Assembly: GCA_045654805.1 (NCBI GenBank)
Contig: JAZOOD010000039.1
Coordinates: 1-32,516 of the forward strand
DNA: 32,516 nucleotides
Direction: 5' to 3'
Origin: CAZNKU01 sp045654805
GTDB taxonomy: Bacteria > Bacillota > Clostridia > Monoglobales > Firm-18
Positions within the stretch are counted from its first letter, which is position 1; the number at the start of each line of letters is the position of its first letter. Shown piece after piece: positions 22,522-31,324 of the stretch. The position numbers and the translations under genes are program-made. Under the pieces are notes generated by a model, which was not told the DNA's origin, ran no database searches, and was given only the letters and a program-made list of their open reading frames with translations.

Positions 22522-23874
22522 TTAAGAAATAATACCCATGAATTTAAGAACAAAGTAAAGAACAAATAGGGCTGTTGAAATCCACATAACGGGCTTAACA
22601 TCTTTTATTTTACCTGTAGCTATCTTTAGGATAACCCATGACAACATACCAAACATAATGCCGTTAGAAATAGAGTATGTTAAAGGCATAAATACAACCG
22701 CAACAAATCCACCTATTACATCAGCCATATCGCCATCAAATTCCATATTTTTAACAGCACTGAACATCAACAGGCCAACGAATAACATAGCCGGTGTTGT
22801 AGCAAATGAAGGAATAGCGAGGAATAGTGGTGAAAGAACAATTGCAACCAAGAACAAAACAGCTGTTGTTACAGCAGTAAGACCTGTCCTACCACCTGCA
22901 GAAACACCTGCACTTGATTCTACATAGCTTGTAACTGTTGATGTACCCAAACAAGCACCAGCTACTGTACCTACAGCGTCTGCAAGTAAAGCGCCTTTAG
23001 CGTTTGGAAGCTCGCCCTTTTCATTAAGAAGGTTGCCCTTTGAAGCAACGCCGATAAGTGTACCAACTGTATCAAAAATATCTGTAAACAAGAACGTAAA
23101 TACAATAACGACAAATGAAGCTATGTTGGAAACTGCATAACTGAAATCAAATTTAAACATTGCAGGAGCTTCAAAATTAAATCCTGTAAATGAAGGAATT
23201 AATGAATAAACACCATTTTCCACATCAACTACATACCAACCAATAAGCTCAGCAATTATACCCAAAATCCAAGTTGCAATAATACCAATCAAAATATCTC
23301 CAGGGATTTTGAAACGTCTTAATACACCGATAATTAGCAAACCAACGATTGACAAAACAAACTGTGGTGAACTGAATGAACCTATGCCCAATATGGTTGC
23401 AGGGTTTGCAACAACTACGCCTGAATTAATAAGAGCGATTATTGTAATAAACAAACCGATACCTGCGGTAATACCGAACTTCAGATTTTTAGGGATCTGG
23501 TTTACCAAAGCTTCTCTAAAGTTGCAAAGTGATAATAGAATAAAAATAATACCTTCTACCAATACTGCTGTAAGGGCAACCTCGTATGAGCATCCCATAG
23601 CACCGCATACAGTGTATGCAAAAAATGCATTAAGACCCATTCCCGAAGCAAGAGCAACAGGATAATTAGCAAAAAATGCCATACATAGTGTACCAATAGC
23701 AGCTGAAATAGCAGTTGCTGTGAATATGGCTCCGCTTGAAGCACCTTCAATTCCTCCCAAGTAAGCAGGGTTTACTGCAAGGATGTACGCCATGGCAAGG
23801 AATGTTGTAATACCGGCTAAAATTTCGGTACGTACATTTGTGCCGTTCTGTTTCAACTTAAATAACTTTTCCAT
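22522..23874 (-). CDS. NCS2-family purine permease (AzgA/PbuG-like)
   Basis: The 450-aa polytopic protein has about 12-14 membrane segments. Family signatures are TEILAGITTFLAMAYILAVN near the start, ASGMGLNAFFAYTV, GITAGIGLFITI and, later, LGTSTVTSYVESSAGVSAGG with RTGLTAV. It belongs to the hypoxanthine/guanine/adenine proton symporter branch rather than the uracil/xanthine branch. GGAGG lies 8 nt upstream of the ATG at 23874. It has its own promoter; its short leader does not contain the purine riboswitch core. Exact base specificity cannot be told. Confidence 0.93.
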   Translation of the reverse strand: MEKLFKLKQNGTNVRTEILAGITTFLAMAYILAVNPAYLGGIEGASSGAIFTATAISAAIGTLCMAFFANYPVALASGMGLNAFFAYTVCGAMGCSYEVALTAVLVEGIIFILLSLCNFREALVNQIPKNLKFGITAGIGLFITIIALINSGVVVANPATILGIGSFSSPQFVLSIVGLLIIGVLRRFKIPGDILIGIIATWILGIIAELIGWYVVDVENGVYSLIPSFTGFNFEAPAMFKFDFSYAVSNIASFVVIVFTFLFTDIFDTVGTLIGVASKGNLLNEKGELPNAKGALLADAVGTVAGACLGTSTVTSYVESSAGVSAGGRTGLTAVTTAVLFLVAIVLSPLFLAIPSFATTPAMLFVGLLMFSAVKNMEFDGDMADVIGGFVAVVFMPLTYSISNGIMFGMLSWVILKIATGKIKDVKPVMWISTALFVLYFVLKFMGIIS

Positions 23875-23936
23875 TAATTTAAGCCTCCGTATTTAATTAT
23901 ATTTGTCGATGGTGAAAACCACCTCAACATATCGTA

Positions 23937-23965
23937 ATTATATCATATTGTTTCTAAATTGTAAA
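23937..23965 (-). promoter_or_regulatory. Promoter of the purine permease gene
   Basis: On the minus strand TTTACA (23965-23960), 17-nt spacer, TATAAT (23942-23937). The roughly 55-nt leader can form a small GGTG/CACC hairpin but no recognised riboswitch. Confidence 0.75.
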
Positions 23966-23989
23966 CAAATTTTGACAAAAAATTAATAA

Positions 23990-24017
23990 AAGCACCTCTA
24001 CTTTGGTAAAGGTGCTT
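23990..24017 (-). terminator. Terminator of the T-box-controlled symporter gene
   Basis: A 12-bp stem (23990-24001 with 24006-24017, one G-U pair) closes a 4-nt loop. Read on the minus strand it ends GCTTTTATTAATTTTTT. It lies 8 nt after the symporter stop codon. Confidence 0.8.
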
Positions 24018-24025
24018 AAGTATTT

Positions 24026-25570
24026 TTATTCTCCTAATGATTTTTTTGCATTAACAGTAACCTTTCTGTCATAACACGCAAATACTTCATCGATTTTCTT
24101 CTTATCGGGCTTTGGAGTAATCCAGCTTACAACCGGAACAATTATAAGCCCTCCCAATATGGCAATAACACCGCAATTAATAGGCGACTGAAGGATTGCG
24201 GGGAACATTCCTTTGCATAGCATATTTAAAATCATAATTCCGGAGCCAAAGATAAACGATGCCCATATGGATGCCTTAGTTGTCTTTTTGTAGTACAGGC
24301 CGTACATAAATGGAGCCAGAAAAGCACCTGCCAAAGCACCCCAAGAAATACCCATCATTTGAGCAATGGCACTCAGCTTGTCCTTGTTAATAGCAATAAT
24401 TGCGGAAATAACAATGAATACTACAATTAATATTCTCATTACAAGAACCTGTTTCTTTTCATCCATATTCTTCATAATATGACCTTTAATCATATCTAGT
24501 GTCAAGGTTGAACTCGATGCCAGAACCAAAGAAGAAAGTGTGGACATTGAAGCAGATAGTACTAATACAATAACTATTGCTATCAATATATCCGGAAGAC
24601 CAGAAATCATTGTGGGAATAATAGCGTCAAAGCCTCCTTCAATAGAACCATCAGGTAAGAATGTCAATTTTTCTGTAAACAATCTGCCGAAGCCTCCAAG
24701 AAAATAGCATCCCCCTGCTACAATTAAGGCAAATGCGGTGGATATAATTGTTCCTTTTGTAATATCCTTTTCACTCTTAATGGCATAAAACTTCTGAACC
24801 ATCTGAGGCAATCCCCATGTGCCGAGAGACGTAAGCAGAACAACAAACATAAGTCCTAATGGATCCGGTCCAAAAAAGGAGTTGAACGCCCCGGGAGCAA
24901 CGCCCTCCGATTCAATAGCCGCAAGACCGTTTAATGCTTCAATAAACCCTCCGTTTTGGCTAAGGACAGCTGCAATAACCGCAACTATTCCGATAATCAT
25001 AATTATACCTTGAATAAAATCGTTAATAGCAGTAGCCATATATCCGCCTGCTATAACATAGATGCCTGTAAGGACAGCCATTACAATTACGCATACCGAA
25101 TAGTCTATGCTTGGAAATGCCATACTGAATAGTCTGGAAAGACCATTGTAAAGTGATGCAGTGTATGGAATTAAGAAAATGAAAACGATAATAGATGCGA
25201 CAATTTTAAGTGCGTTGCTGTTGAATCTTTTACCAAAAAATTCCGGCATTGTGGCACTTTCAAGATGTTGCGACATCAGACGAGTTCTTCTGCCAAGTAT
25301 AACCCACGCAAGCAAAGAACCAATAAATGCGTTGCCAAGCCCAATCCACGTAGAGGCTATACCAAATTTCCAACCGAACTGTCCTGCATAGCCTACGAAA
25401 ATAACAGCTGAAAAGTATGAGGTGCCGTAAGCAAAAGCAGTAAGCCACGGACCCACGGAGCGTCCGCCTAACACAAAGCCGTTAACATCAGTTGCATGCT
25501 TGCGGCAATACAAACCGACACCAATCATAATAGCGAAAAAAACTACCAACATAAGAATCTTTAATACCAT
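24026..25570 (-). CDS. Sodium:solute symporter (SSS family), T-box controlled
   Basis: The ATG at 25570 is used because AGGAGG lies just upstream; longer frames would run into the T-box terminator. The product is 514 aa with about 13 membrane segments. Typical SSS features are FVLGGRSVGPWLTAFAYGTS, YFSAVIFVGYAGQFGWKFG, IYVIAGGYMATAINDFIQG (the GG-(Y/L)-x-A-x-x-x-D-x-x-Q family signature) and TWGLPQMVQKFYAIKS. The general build recalls PutP/PanF-type carriers for proline, pantothenate or related solutes. The T-box specifier reads as UAC (Tyr), which would make tyrosine, or a compound relieving tyrosine shortage, the predicted substrate. That prediction rests on regulation, not on the protein sequence. 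Confidence 0.92.
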   Translation of the reverse strand: MVLKILMLVVFFAIMIGVGLYCRKHATDVNGFVLGGRSVGPWLTAFAYGTSYFSAVIFVGYAGQFGWKFGIASTWIGLGNAFIGSLLAWVILGRRTRLMSQHLESATMPEFFGKRFNSNALKIVASIIVFIFLIPYTASLYNGLSRLFSMAFPSIDYSVCVIVMAVLTGIYVIAGGYMATAINDFIQGIIMIIGIVAVIAAVLSQNGGFIEALNGLAAIESEGVAPGAFNSFFGPDPLGLMFVVLLTSLGTWGLPQMVQKFYAIKSEKDITKGTIISTAFALIVAGGCYFLGGFGRLFTEKLTFLPDGSIEGGFDAIIPTMISGLPDILIAIVIVLVLSASMSTLSSLVLASSSTLTLDMIKGHIMKNMDEKKQVLVMRILIVVFIVISAIIAINKDKLSAIAQMMGISWGALAGAFLAPFMYGLYYKKTTKASIWASFIFGSGIMILNMLCKGMFPAILQSPINCGVIAILGGLIIVPVVSWITPKPDKKKIDEVFACYDRKVTVNAKKSLGE

Positions 25571-25592
25571 TTTTCCTTCCTCCTTTTGGACG

Positions 25593-25897
25593 AAAAAAAT
25601 CCCGTCCAACATAATAAAAATTATGAGGACGAGACAAAACTCCCGCGGTACCACCTCAATTTGACAGCACCTCACGATGCTACCCTTTACAAGTACACTG
25701 ATGTATACTCTGACATATTAACGGTTGTCAACCGTCACAGCCTACTTAATGTATAAAAATTGTTCGGTGTGCTGCTCTCTGAATGTATTCAATGTACGTC
25801 CCTCACTGTCTTGCACCAACCGACAGTTCTCTCCAGAGTTTCCCGCGCATCTACTTGTTTCAGGTCATCGCATTTTGTGGTTTGTTGATCTTAAAAC
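25593..25897 (-). promoter_or_regulatory. T-box leader with probable UAC (Tyr) specifier
   Basis: On the minus strand the roughly 300-nt leader shows the T-box parts in order. There is a GATGA kink-turn side. The left specifier-loop strand AAGTAGA is bounded by CTGAA, which pairs with TTCAG on the other side. A distal loop GGTTGGTGCAAG lies in a CTGTC/GACAG stem. The right specifier strand is TTGAATACA: GAA, then codon TAC, then purine A. The T-box GGTGGTACCGCGG is at 25655-25643, with a TGGT bulge matching a tRNA with discriminator A. Last comes a terminator, TCTCGTCC (25634-25627) with GGACGGGA (25607-25600) and seven T. Uncharged tRNA would favour antitermination and symporter expression. 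Confidence 0.92.
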
Positions 25898-25904
25898 TAA
25901 GCTT

Positions 25905-25933
25905 ATTATATTATTTTGTAAAAAATTTGTCAA
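25905..25933 (-). promoter_or_regulatory. Perfect-consensus promoter of the T-box transcript
   Basis: On the minus strand TTGACA (25933-25928), 17-nt spacer, TATAAT (25910-25905). Confidence 0.9.
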
Positions 25934-26065
25934 GATATGTTTTTTTGTTTTAATAATGATTTTTTGAATATTTGTCAAAACACACAATTTTCAGGATTGT
26001 TTTTGTGCAATTAAACAAATGATGCTTTTTTTGATTTATTAAAGGGAAAAAATTATTTTGCTTAA

Positions 26066-26094
26066 TTGACATTCATTTTTAAATGTGATATACT
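26066..26094 (+). promoter_or_regulatory. Promoter of the unknown membrane protein gene
   Basis: TTGACA (26066-26071), 17-nt spacer, TATACT (26089-26094), followed by a short leader with GGGAGG. It is divergent from the T-box promoter. Confidence 0.75.
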
Positions 26095-26129
26095 AATTTT
26101 ACATGTAGGATGGGAGGAAATAAAATACA

Positions 26130-27086
26130 ATGATTAATTTTTACAAGAAAAGACAGAATTTAATATTAGGTTTGCTTATAGCACTATTTATGGTGTTGAT
26201 ATTTGCTCAGACATTATCTGTAACAAAAATTCATCCGGATATGGCTATAAAGGATTTTTCTGTTATGAGAACTGTAAGTGTTCCGACACAGAGTGACGTT
26301 AGAGCATGTTTGAAGGTTTTTGAAGGCGAAATAGGTGAAGGATATAGCTTTGACCATTTGTTCAATACAGTATATGCATTGTTTGTATTTGGTCTTGTTG
26401 CTTTGTTTATGTGTTTCAAGAAATTTAACAAAGGGCTTATCTCAAAGCTTGTTATATTTGTCTATTCAATTTTGGCATTGATTTCACTGGTGGCATCTAA
26501 TAACCTTGCATACATACTAAGCACATATGACTCAACATATATTGCAAAGATTGTTGTTGTTGCTTTAATTGCGGTATTTGCATTAACTTCTATTATGATG
26601 GTTATTTTGGAACTTTCAAAGAACAGCTGGTTAAAATATGTTAATGTACATATTTTCCTTAACAGTATTTGTTCAGGCTTGATGTTAATTACGACAGCTT
26701 TGATGTTTATACCTTTTGAATTTGAGAAAAAGACAGCATCAATTATGGGTTATATGTTGCTTCCGGTTAACTACAAGAATACATTCGGCCCTGTTTTTGA
26801 AAAATCTGTAGAGGACTTTGCGATTAATGGCATAGTCATAATTCCTATTTTGTTGTTTGTAGTTGCTGTATTTGGAAGTATTGTTTGTGCAGGTTATTAT
26901 AAAAATGCTGCTCCTACAATTCTTGCTATGGCTTGGGGAGTTATCTGTATCCTAGGGTGCATAATAAATCCATTGTTGGTACTTGATTCTAAATTCCTTA
27001 TTTACATTATCCTTGCAGTAGGTGTTCTTGCGGCAGGTATCGCTAATTTAATACAGCTTAAGAAAGCAAACGAAATATACAAATAA
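26130..27086 (+). CDS. Polytopic membrane protein, function unknown
   Basis: I do not recognise this 318-aa protein. One hydrophobic helix near residues 11-33 is followed by a polar stretch of about 45 residues, probably outside the membrane. About seven further hydrophobic helices follow (near 82-98, 105-125, 138-162, 170-192, 230-255, 262-282, 287-305). The C-terminus is short and basic. No enzyme motif is visible. GGGAGG lies about 12 nt before the ATG, a wide spacing. It has its own promoter and terminator, so it is a single-gene unit, divergent from the T-box symporter. Confidence 0.75.
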   Translation: MINFYKKRQNLILGLLIALFMVLIFAQTLSVTKIHPDMAIKDFSVMRTVSVPTQSDVRACLKVFEGEIGEGYSFDHLFNTVYALFVFGLVALFMCFKKFNKGLISKLVIFVYSILALISLVASNNLAYILSTYDSTYIAKIVVVALIAVFALTSIMMVILELSKNSWLKYVNVHIFLNSICSGLMLITTALMFIPFEFEKKTASIMGYMLLPVNYKNTFGPVFEKSVEDFAINGIVIIPILLFVVAVFGSIVCAGYYKNAAPTILAMAWGVICILGCIINPLLVLDSKFLIYIILAVGVLAAGIANLIQLKKANEIYK

Positions 27087-27094
27087 TTGAGTTT

Positions 27095-27132
27095 AAAAAG
27101 CCTTCCTCTTTTAAAAAAGGGAGGCTTTTTTT
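27095..27132 (+). terminator. Rho-independent terminator
   Basis: AAAAAGCCT (27095-27103) pairs with AGGCTTTTT (27122-27130), with further pairing inside, and the tail gives seven T. It ends the unknown membrane protein gene, 9 nt after its stop codon. Confidence 0.85.
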
Positions 27133-27161
27133 AATAAATATATAGTACAGGAGAGTTGAAA

Positions 27162-28355
27162 ATGGAGTTTAATATATCTGAAAGAATGAGTAAAATCAAG
27201 GGCTCGGCAATAAGGGAAATTTTCAAGGCACTGGCGGACCCAGAGGTTATTTCTCTTGCAGGAGGTAACCCAGCCCCGGAATTATTCCCTAATCAGGAAA
27301 TGGCAGGGATTGCGGAGGAGGTTCTTAAAAATCAACCTGTTCTTGCCTTGCAATATGGTATTACAGAAGGTTATCAGCCATTGAGAGGACTTGTGAAAAA
27401 GCTCCTTGAAGAAAGGGAAAATATCTGTGAGGATTTTAATGATACAATTATAGTGTCCGGAGGGCAGCAGGGTATTGAACTTGCAACAAAATGCATTGTT
27501 AATGAAGGAGATGTTGTAATTGTTGAGGAACCAAGCTTTATCGGGGCACTTAATGCATTTCGTTCATATGGTGCAAAGCTGGTAGGGGTTCCTGTTGATG
27601 AAGATGGTATGAATATTGATGCATTAAAAAAGGTTGTTGAGGAAAACAACAATGTAAAGATGATTTATACTATTCCTACGTTTCAGAATCCATCAGGAAT
27701 AACAATGTCTTTGGAAAAACGTAAGGCTGTTTATGAGATTGCAAAGGAAAATAATATCGTTATTATTGAAGATAATCCTTATGGAGAATTGATTTTTGAT
27801 GGTGAAAAAAGTCCTACAATTAAGTCACTCGATAAGGAGGGTATAGTAATTTACAGCGGATCTTTTTCCAAGATACTTGCACCAGGTATACGTGTGGGCT
27901 TTGTAAGTGCACATAAGGATATTGTTGCTAAAATGGTAATTGCAAAACAGGTTTCTGACGTTCATACTCCTGTCCTTACCCAGGTTTTAGCTTACGAGTA
28001 TATCAGCCGTTACGGACTTGATAAACACATTGAGGAAATTAGAGAACTCTATAAGCACAAATGTAAAACTATGCTTGATGCTATTGACAAATATTTCCCG
28101 GCAGGGGTAACACATACAGTACCAAATGGAGGACTGTTTATATGGTGTGACTTAAACGGCGATTATGATATGAACGAAATCGCCAAAAAATGTACAGCAC
28201 GTAAGGTTGCGTGTGTTCCCGGATCAACTTTTATGACTGACCTTGATAAGCCGTGTTCTGCATTCAGACTTAACTATTCTACAGTTACAGATGAAAAAAT
28301 TGTAGAAGGTGTTAAAATTCTTGGAGAAGTATTGAGTGAGGTTTTGGGTAAATAA
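27162..28355 (+). CDS. PLP-dependent aminotransferase, class I/II (KAT-II/LysN-like)
   Basis: The ATG at 27162 with CAGGAGAG upstream is chosen over a TTG 6 nt earlier; the product is 397 aa. ISLAGGNPAPELFP near the start, LQYGITEGYQPLRG, SGGQQGIELA (cofactor phosphate), PTFQNPSGITMS, IIEDNPYGEL (Asp to pyridine N), SGSFSKILAPGIRVG (Schiff-base Lys about 237) and FRLNYS near the end (substrate carboxylate Arg) are all present. The family includes 2-aminoadipate, kynurenine, aromatic and branched-chain aminotransferases of wide specificity. It lacks the GntR-type HTH of MocR regulators. The AEC-family carrier gene begins 13 nt downstream, so the two are probably co-expressed. Confidence 0.93.
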   Translation: MEFNISERMSKIKGSAIREIFKALADPEVISLAGGNPAPELFPNQEMAGIAEEVLKNQPVLALQYGITEGYQPLRGLVKKLLEERENICEDFNDTIIVSGGQQGIELATKCIVNEGDVVIVEEPSFIGALNAFRSYGAKLVGVPVDEDGMNIDALKKVVEENNNVKMIYTIPTFQNPSGITMSLEKRKAVYEIAKENNIVIIEDNPYGELIFDGEKSPTIKSLDKEGIVIYSGSFSKILAPGIRVGFVSAHKDIVAKMVIAKQVSDVHTPVLTQVLAYEYISRYGLDKHIEEIRELYKHKCKTMLDAIDKYFPAGVTHTVPNGGLFIWCDLNGDYDMNEIAKKCTARKVACVPGSTFMTDLDKPCSAFRLNYSTVTDEKIVEGVKILGEVLSEVLGK

Positions 28356-28368
28356 AGGAGTTTAGAAA

Positions 28369-29316
28369 ATGTTCGAAAAATTTCAATTGGCTCTCTCCGT
28401 AGGTCAGGATACGGCAGTTAACGTGCTTGTTATGCTGATGCTGATGGCAATAGGTTTTATTATTACAAAAAAAGATATACTAACTTCTGTAGGTATAAAG
28501 CAGATAACAGAGCTTGTACTTCGCGCTGCCGTTCCGTGTCTTATTATAAATTCGTATCAAAGGGAATTTGAACCGGAAACGGCTAAAAAGCTTGCTTATG
28601 CACTAGTTTTTTCTGTTATTATACATATTGTATATATCATAATAGCAACGTTAATATTTAGAAAAAGGCCTGATAAAAAAGATAGAATAAGCAAATTTTC
28701 AATTATATATTCAAACTGTGGGTTTATGGCATTGCCGTTGATTGATTCACTGTATGGCGGAGAAGGTGTTTTCTATGCCGTTGCCTATGTAACAGTATTT
28801 AATATATTATATTGGACACAAGGTATTTATCTTTATACAAATGACATGAAACAGTTATCCTTGAAAAAAGCTTTTTTTACCCCGGGTGTTTTAGGAGCAG
28901 TTATAGGTATGGCACTATTTTTTGCACAAATCACATTGCCGTTACCGGTTGCAAAGACAGTAGGCTTTGTGGCGTCTCTTAATACGCCGTTGCCTATGAT
29001 TATATTGGGTACATATCTTGTAAATCTTAATATTAAGGAAACTTTGAAAAATGGCTCATTGTGGGCAGTAACAGGGCTAAGACTTATTGCTTTACCAATA
29101 CTTACAATATTCATTGTAAAGCTTTTCCATATGGAAAGTATAATGTCAATGCCGCTTATACTTGCAAGTGCATGCCCGGTGGCAGCAGTTGCCACACTAT
29201 TTGCAGTAAGATATGACCTGGACTCTGAATATGCTTCCCAGGCAGTATCATTTACCACTTTGTTGTCAATAATTACAATACCTGTTATTATGATGATAGC
29301 TACTTTAATTTTATAA
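28369..29316 (+). CDS. AEC-family (auxin efflux carrier-like) transporter
   Basis: The 315-aa protein has about ten membrane segments in the two-half AEC arrangement. Family-like stretches are LMLMAIGFIITKKDIL, LRAAVPCLIINSY, IYSNCGFMALPLIDSLYG (conserved N-x-G-F-M-x-x-P) and TPLPMIILGTYL, with SACPVAAVATLFA in the last part. Bacterial members carry malate and other carboxylates; the substrate here is unknown. AAGGAG precedes the ATG. The position directly after an aminotransferase suggests export or uptake of an organic acid related to that enzyme, but that is inference. Confidence 0.9.
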   Translation: MFEKFQLALSVGQDTAVNVLVMLMLMAIGFIITKKDILTSVGIKQITELVLRAAVPCLIINSYQREFEPETAKKLAYALVFSVIIHIVYIIIATLIFRKRPDKKDRISKFSIIYSNCGFMALPLIDSLYGGEGVFYAVAYVTVFNILYWTQGIYLYTNDMKQLSLKKAFFTPGVLGAVIGMALFFAQITLPLPVAKTVGFVASLNTPLPMIILGTYLVNLNIKETLKNGSLWAVTGLRLIALPILTIFIVKLFHMESIMSMPLILASACPVAAVATLFAVRYDLDSEYASQAVSFTTLLSIITIPVIMMIATLIL

Positions 29317-29345
29317 AGTGATTTAATGAAAGGTTGTGCATTGTT

Positions 29346-31265
29346 ATGAAAGATGGTTTTATTAAAGTTGCAGCAGCAGATTTCCCGCTTAAGGTGGCGG
29401 ATACTGAATATAATGTCGAACAAATAAAGACATCAATAGATGATGCTGATAAAATCAATGTAAATATACTCGTTTTGCCGGAGCTATGCATAACCGGATA
29501 TACTTGTGGAGATTTATTATTTTCTCATAATCTTATTAGGTCTGCTACCAATGGGTTAAAGGATATCTGCACTTACACAAAGGGGAAGTATCCTGTGGTT
29601 GCAGTGGGTTTGCCGTTGATGTACAGAGGCAAGCTTTATAATTGTGCAGCGATTATCAGGGATGGCAGGATTTTGGGCATTGTGCCAAAGTCCGTTCTTC
29701 CTAACTATGCAGAGTTTAATGAAAAAAGATATTATTCTGCATTTGACTGCTTTACGGATTATTTGTCTGTATATATAGATGATGAAGAAGTTCCGTTTGG
29801 CAACAATCTTGTATTTTGCCATAATGAAATAGATGATTATACATTTGGTGTGGAAATATGCGAGGACCTTTGGACAGTAAACCCACCTTCAGAGGGCTTG
29901 TGTAAGGCGGGGGCAAATATTATACTTAACTTGTCTGCCTCAAATGAAATTGTGGGGAAGGCAGATTACCGCAGACTATTGACGAGGTCTACATCTGCAC
30001 GTCTAATGTGTGGATATGTATGTGCAAACCCTGGTTATACAGAGTCTACACAGGACACCGTTTTCTCTGCCCATCATATTATTGCTGAAAATGGTAATTT
30101 GCTTGCAGAAAACCCGCCTTTTAGTAATAATCATATGACGGTTTCTGAAATAGATGTACAGCACCTTGTTACTGAAAGATGTAAAAATACAAGCTTTCAA
30201 ACGGATTGCTCCGAGGATTATGAGTTTGTAATATTTGAACAGGAAACAAAGAATACGAAATTAACAAGAAAGATTACAAAAAATCCGTTTATCCCCGAAG
30301 ATTCGAACGAAGCTTCTGGAAGAGCAGGGGATATATTGAATATACAATCCTATGCATTGGCAAGAAGAATAGAACATACTAATGCAGATAAATGCGTTAT
30401 AGGGGTGTCCGGAGGGTTGGACAGTACATTAGCGATACTTGTCACAGTACGTGCAATGAATATTTTAAACCGCCCAATGAAAGATATTCTTGCAATAACG
30501 ATGCCTTGCTTTGGAACAACTAGCAGAACTAAATCAAATTCGCAGATTTTGTGCGAATGTCTGGGCGTGGATTTTAAGGAAATTAATATTACCAAGGCTG
30601 TTAACCAGCATTTTGAAGACATTGGGCAGGATAAAAATAATTATGATGTAACCTTTGAGAATTCTCAGGCAAGGGAACGTACGCAGGTGCTTATGGACTA
30701 TGCAAATAAGGTAAACGGTATAGTTATAGGAACAGGGGATTTATCCGAACTTGCTCTTGGTTGGGCAACATATAACGGTGACCATATGTCTATGTATGGA
30801 GTCAACGCATCTGTTCCTAAAACATTGGTGAGATTTTTAGTTAGATATGAAATGCTAAATGCTGATGATAAACTATCTGTAGTATTGGGGGATATATTGG
30901 ATACACCTGTATCGCCGGAGCTTTTACCCGTTAATGGGGATGGAGAGATGACTCAAAAAACCGAGGACCTTGTTGGGCCTTATGAGCTCCACGATTTCTT
31001 TTTATACTATATGGTTAAAAACGGTTTTTCGCCAACCAAAATTTACCGATTGGCAACAACAGTATTTAAAGATGAATATTCCCATGAAACCATAAAACAT
31101 TGGTTAAAAACCTTTGTGAGGAGATTTTTTATACAGCAATTCAAACGTTCCTGTCTTCCGGACGGGCCAAAGGTTGGTTCCGTATCTTTATCGCCAAGAG
31201 GTGACTGGAGAATGCCTACGGACGCTTCTGCACATATATGGTTAGATGAAATAGAAAGGCTGTAA
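29346..31265 (+). CDS. nadE: NAD+ synthetase, glutamine-hydrolysing
   Basis: The ATG at 29346 gives 639 aa; GAAAGG lies 12 nt upstream and no better start is seen. The N-terminal nitrilase-type amidase (1-270) has the Glu-Lys-Cys triad in VLPELCITGY, VPKSVLPNY and GVEICEDLW. The C-terminal synthetase has the PP-loop GVSGGLDSTLAI, then RERTQVLMDYA, GTGDLSELALGWATYNGDHM and DEYSHETIKHWL. It amidates deaminated NAD using glutamine-derived ammonia, the last step of NAD synthesis. It follows the AEC-family gene by 29 nt and is followed by a strong bidirectional terminator. Confidence 0.97.
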   Translation: MKDGFIKVAAADFPLKVADTEYNVEQIKTSIDDADKINVNILVLPELCITGYTCGDLLFSHNLIRSATNGLKDICTYTKGKYPVVAVGLPLMYRGKLYNCAAIIRDGRILGIVPKSVLPNYAEFNEKRYYSAFDCFTDYLSVYIDDEEVPFGNNLVFCHNEIDDYTFGVEICEDLWTVNPPSEGLCKAGANIILNLSASNEIVGKADYRRLLTRSTSARLMCGYVCANPGYTESTQDTVFSAHHIIAENGNLLAENPPFSNNHMTVSEIDVQHLVTERCKNTSFQTDCSEDYEFVIFEQETKNTKLTRKITKNPFIPEDSNEASGRAGDILNIQSYALARRIEHTNADKCVIGVSGGLDSTLAILVTVRAMNILNRPMKDILAITMPCFGTTSRTKSNSQILCECLGVDFKEINITKAVNQHFEDIGQDKNNYDVTFENSQARERTQVLMDYANKVNGIVIGTGDLSELALGWATYNGDHMSMYGVNASVPKTLVRFLVRYEMLNADDKLSVVLGDILDTPVSPELLPVNGDGEMTQKTEDLVGPYELHDFFLYYMVKNGFSPTKIYRLATTVFKDEYSHETIKHWLKTFVRRFFIQQFKRSCLPDGPKVGSVSLSPRGDWRMPTDASAHIWLDEIERL

Positions 31266-31283
31266 ATGTGCTTACGAACTATA

Positions 31284-31319
31284 AAACAAAGCTGTAGCAT
31301 TTTTGCTACAGCTTTGTTT
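31284..31319. terminator. Bidirectional terminator between nadE and the HAD gene
   Basis: A perfect 16-bp stem (31284-31299 with 31304-31319) over a TTTT loop, arms ending in AAACAAAG and CTTTGTTT. It serves both convergent genes. Confidence 0.9.
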
Positions 31320-31324
31320 CTATA

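Noticed and set aside
23875..23940. Purine riboswitch in front of the NCS2 permease
   Set aside because: The leader is about 55 nt, has only a small GGTG/CACC hairpin, and lacks the conserved three-way-junction core.
25571..25675. Longer symporter reading frame starting at 25675
   Set aside because: It runs through the T-box sequence and the leader terminator; AGGAGG supports the start at 25570.
25725..25967. Plus-strand 80-codon open frame over the T-box region
   Set aside because: It is antisense to a clear T-box leader, has no ribosome site and looks like a chance frame.
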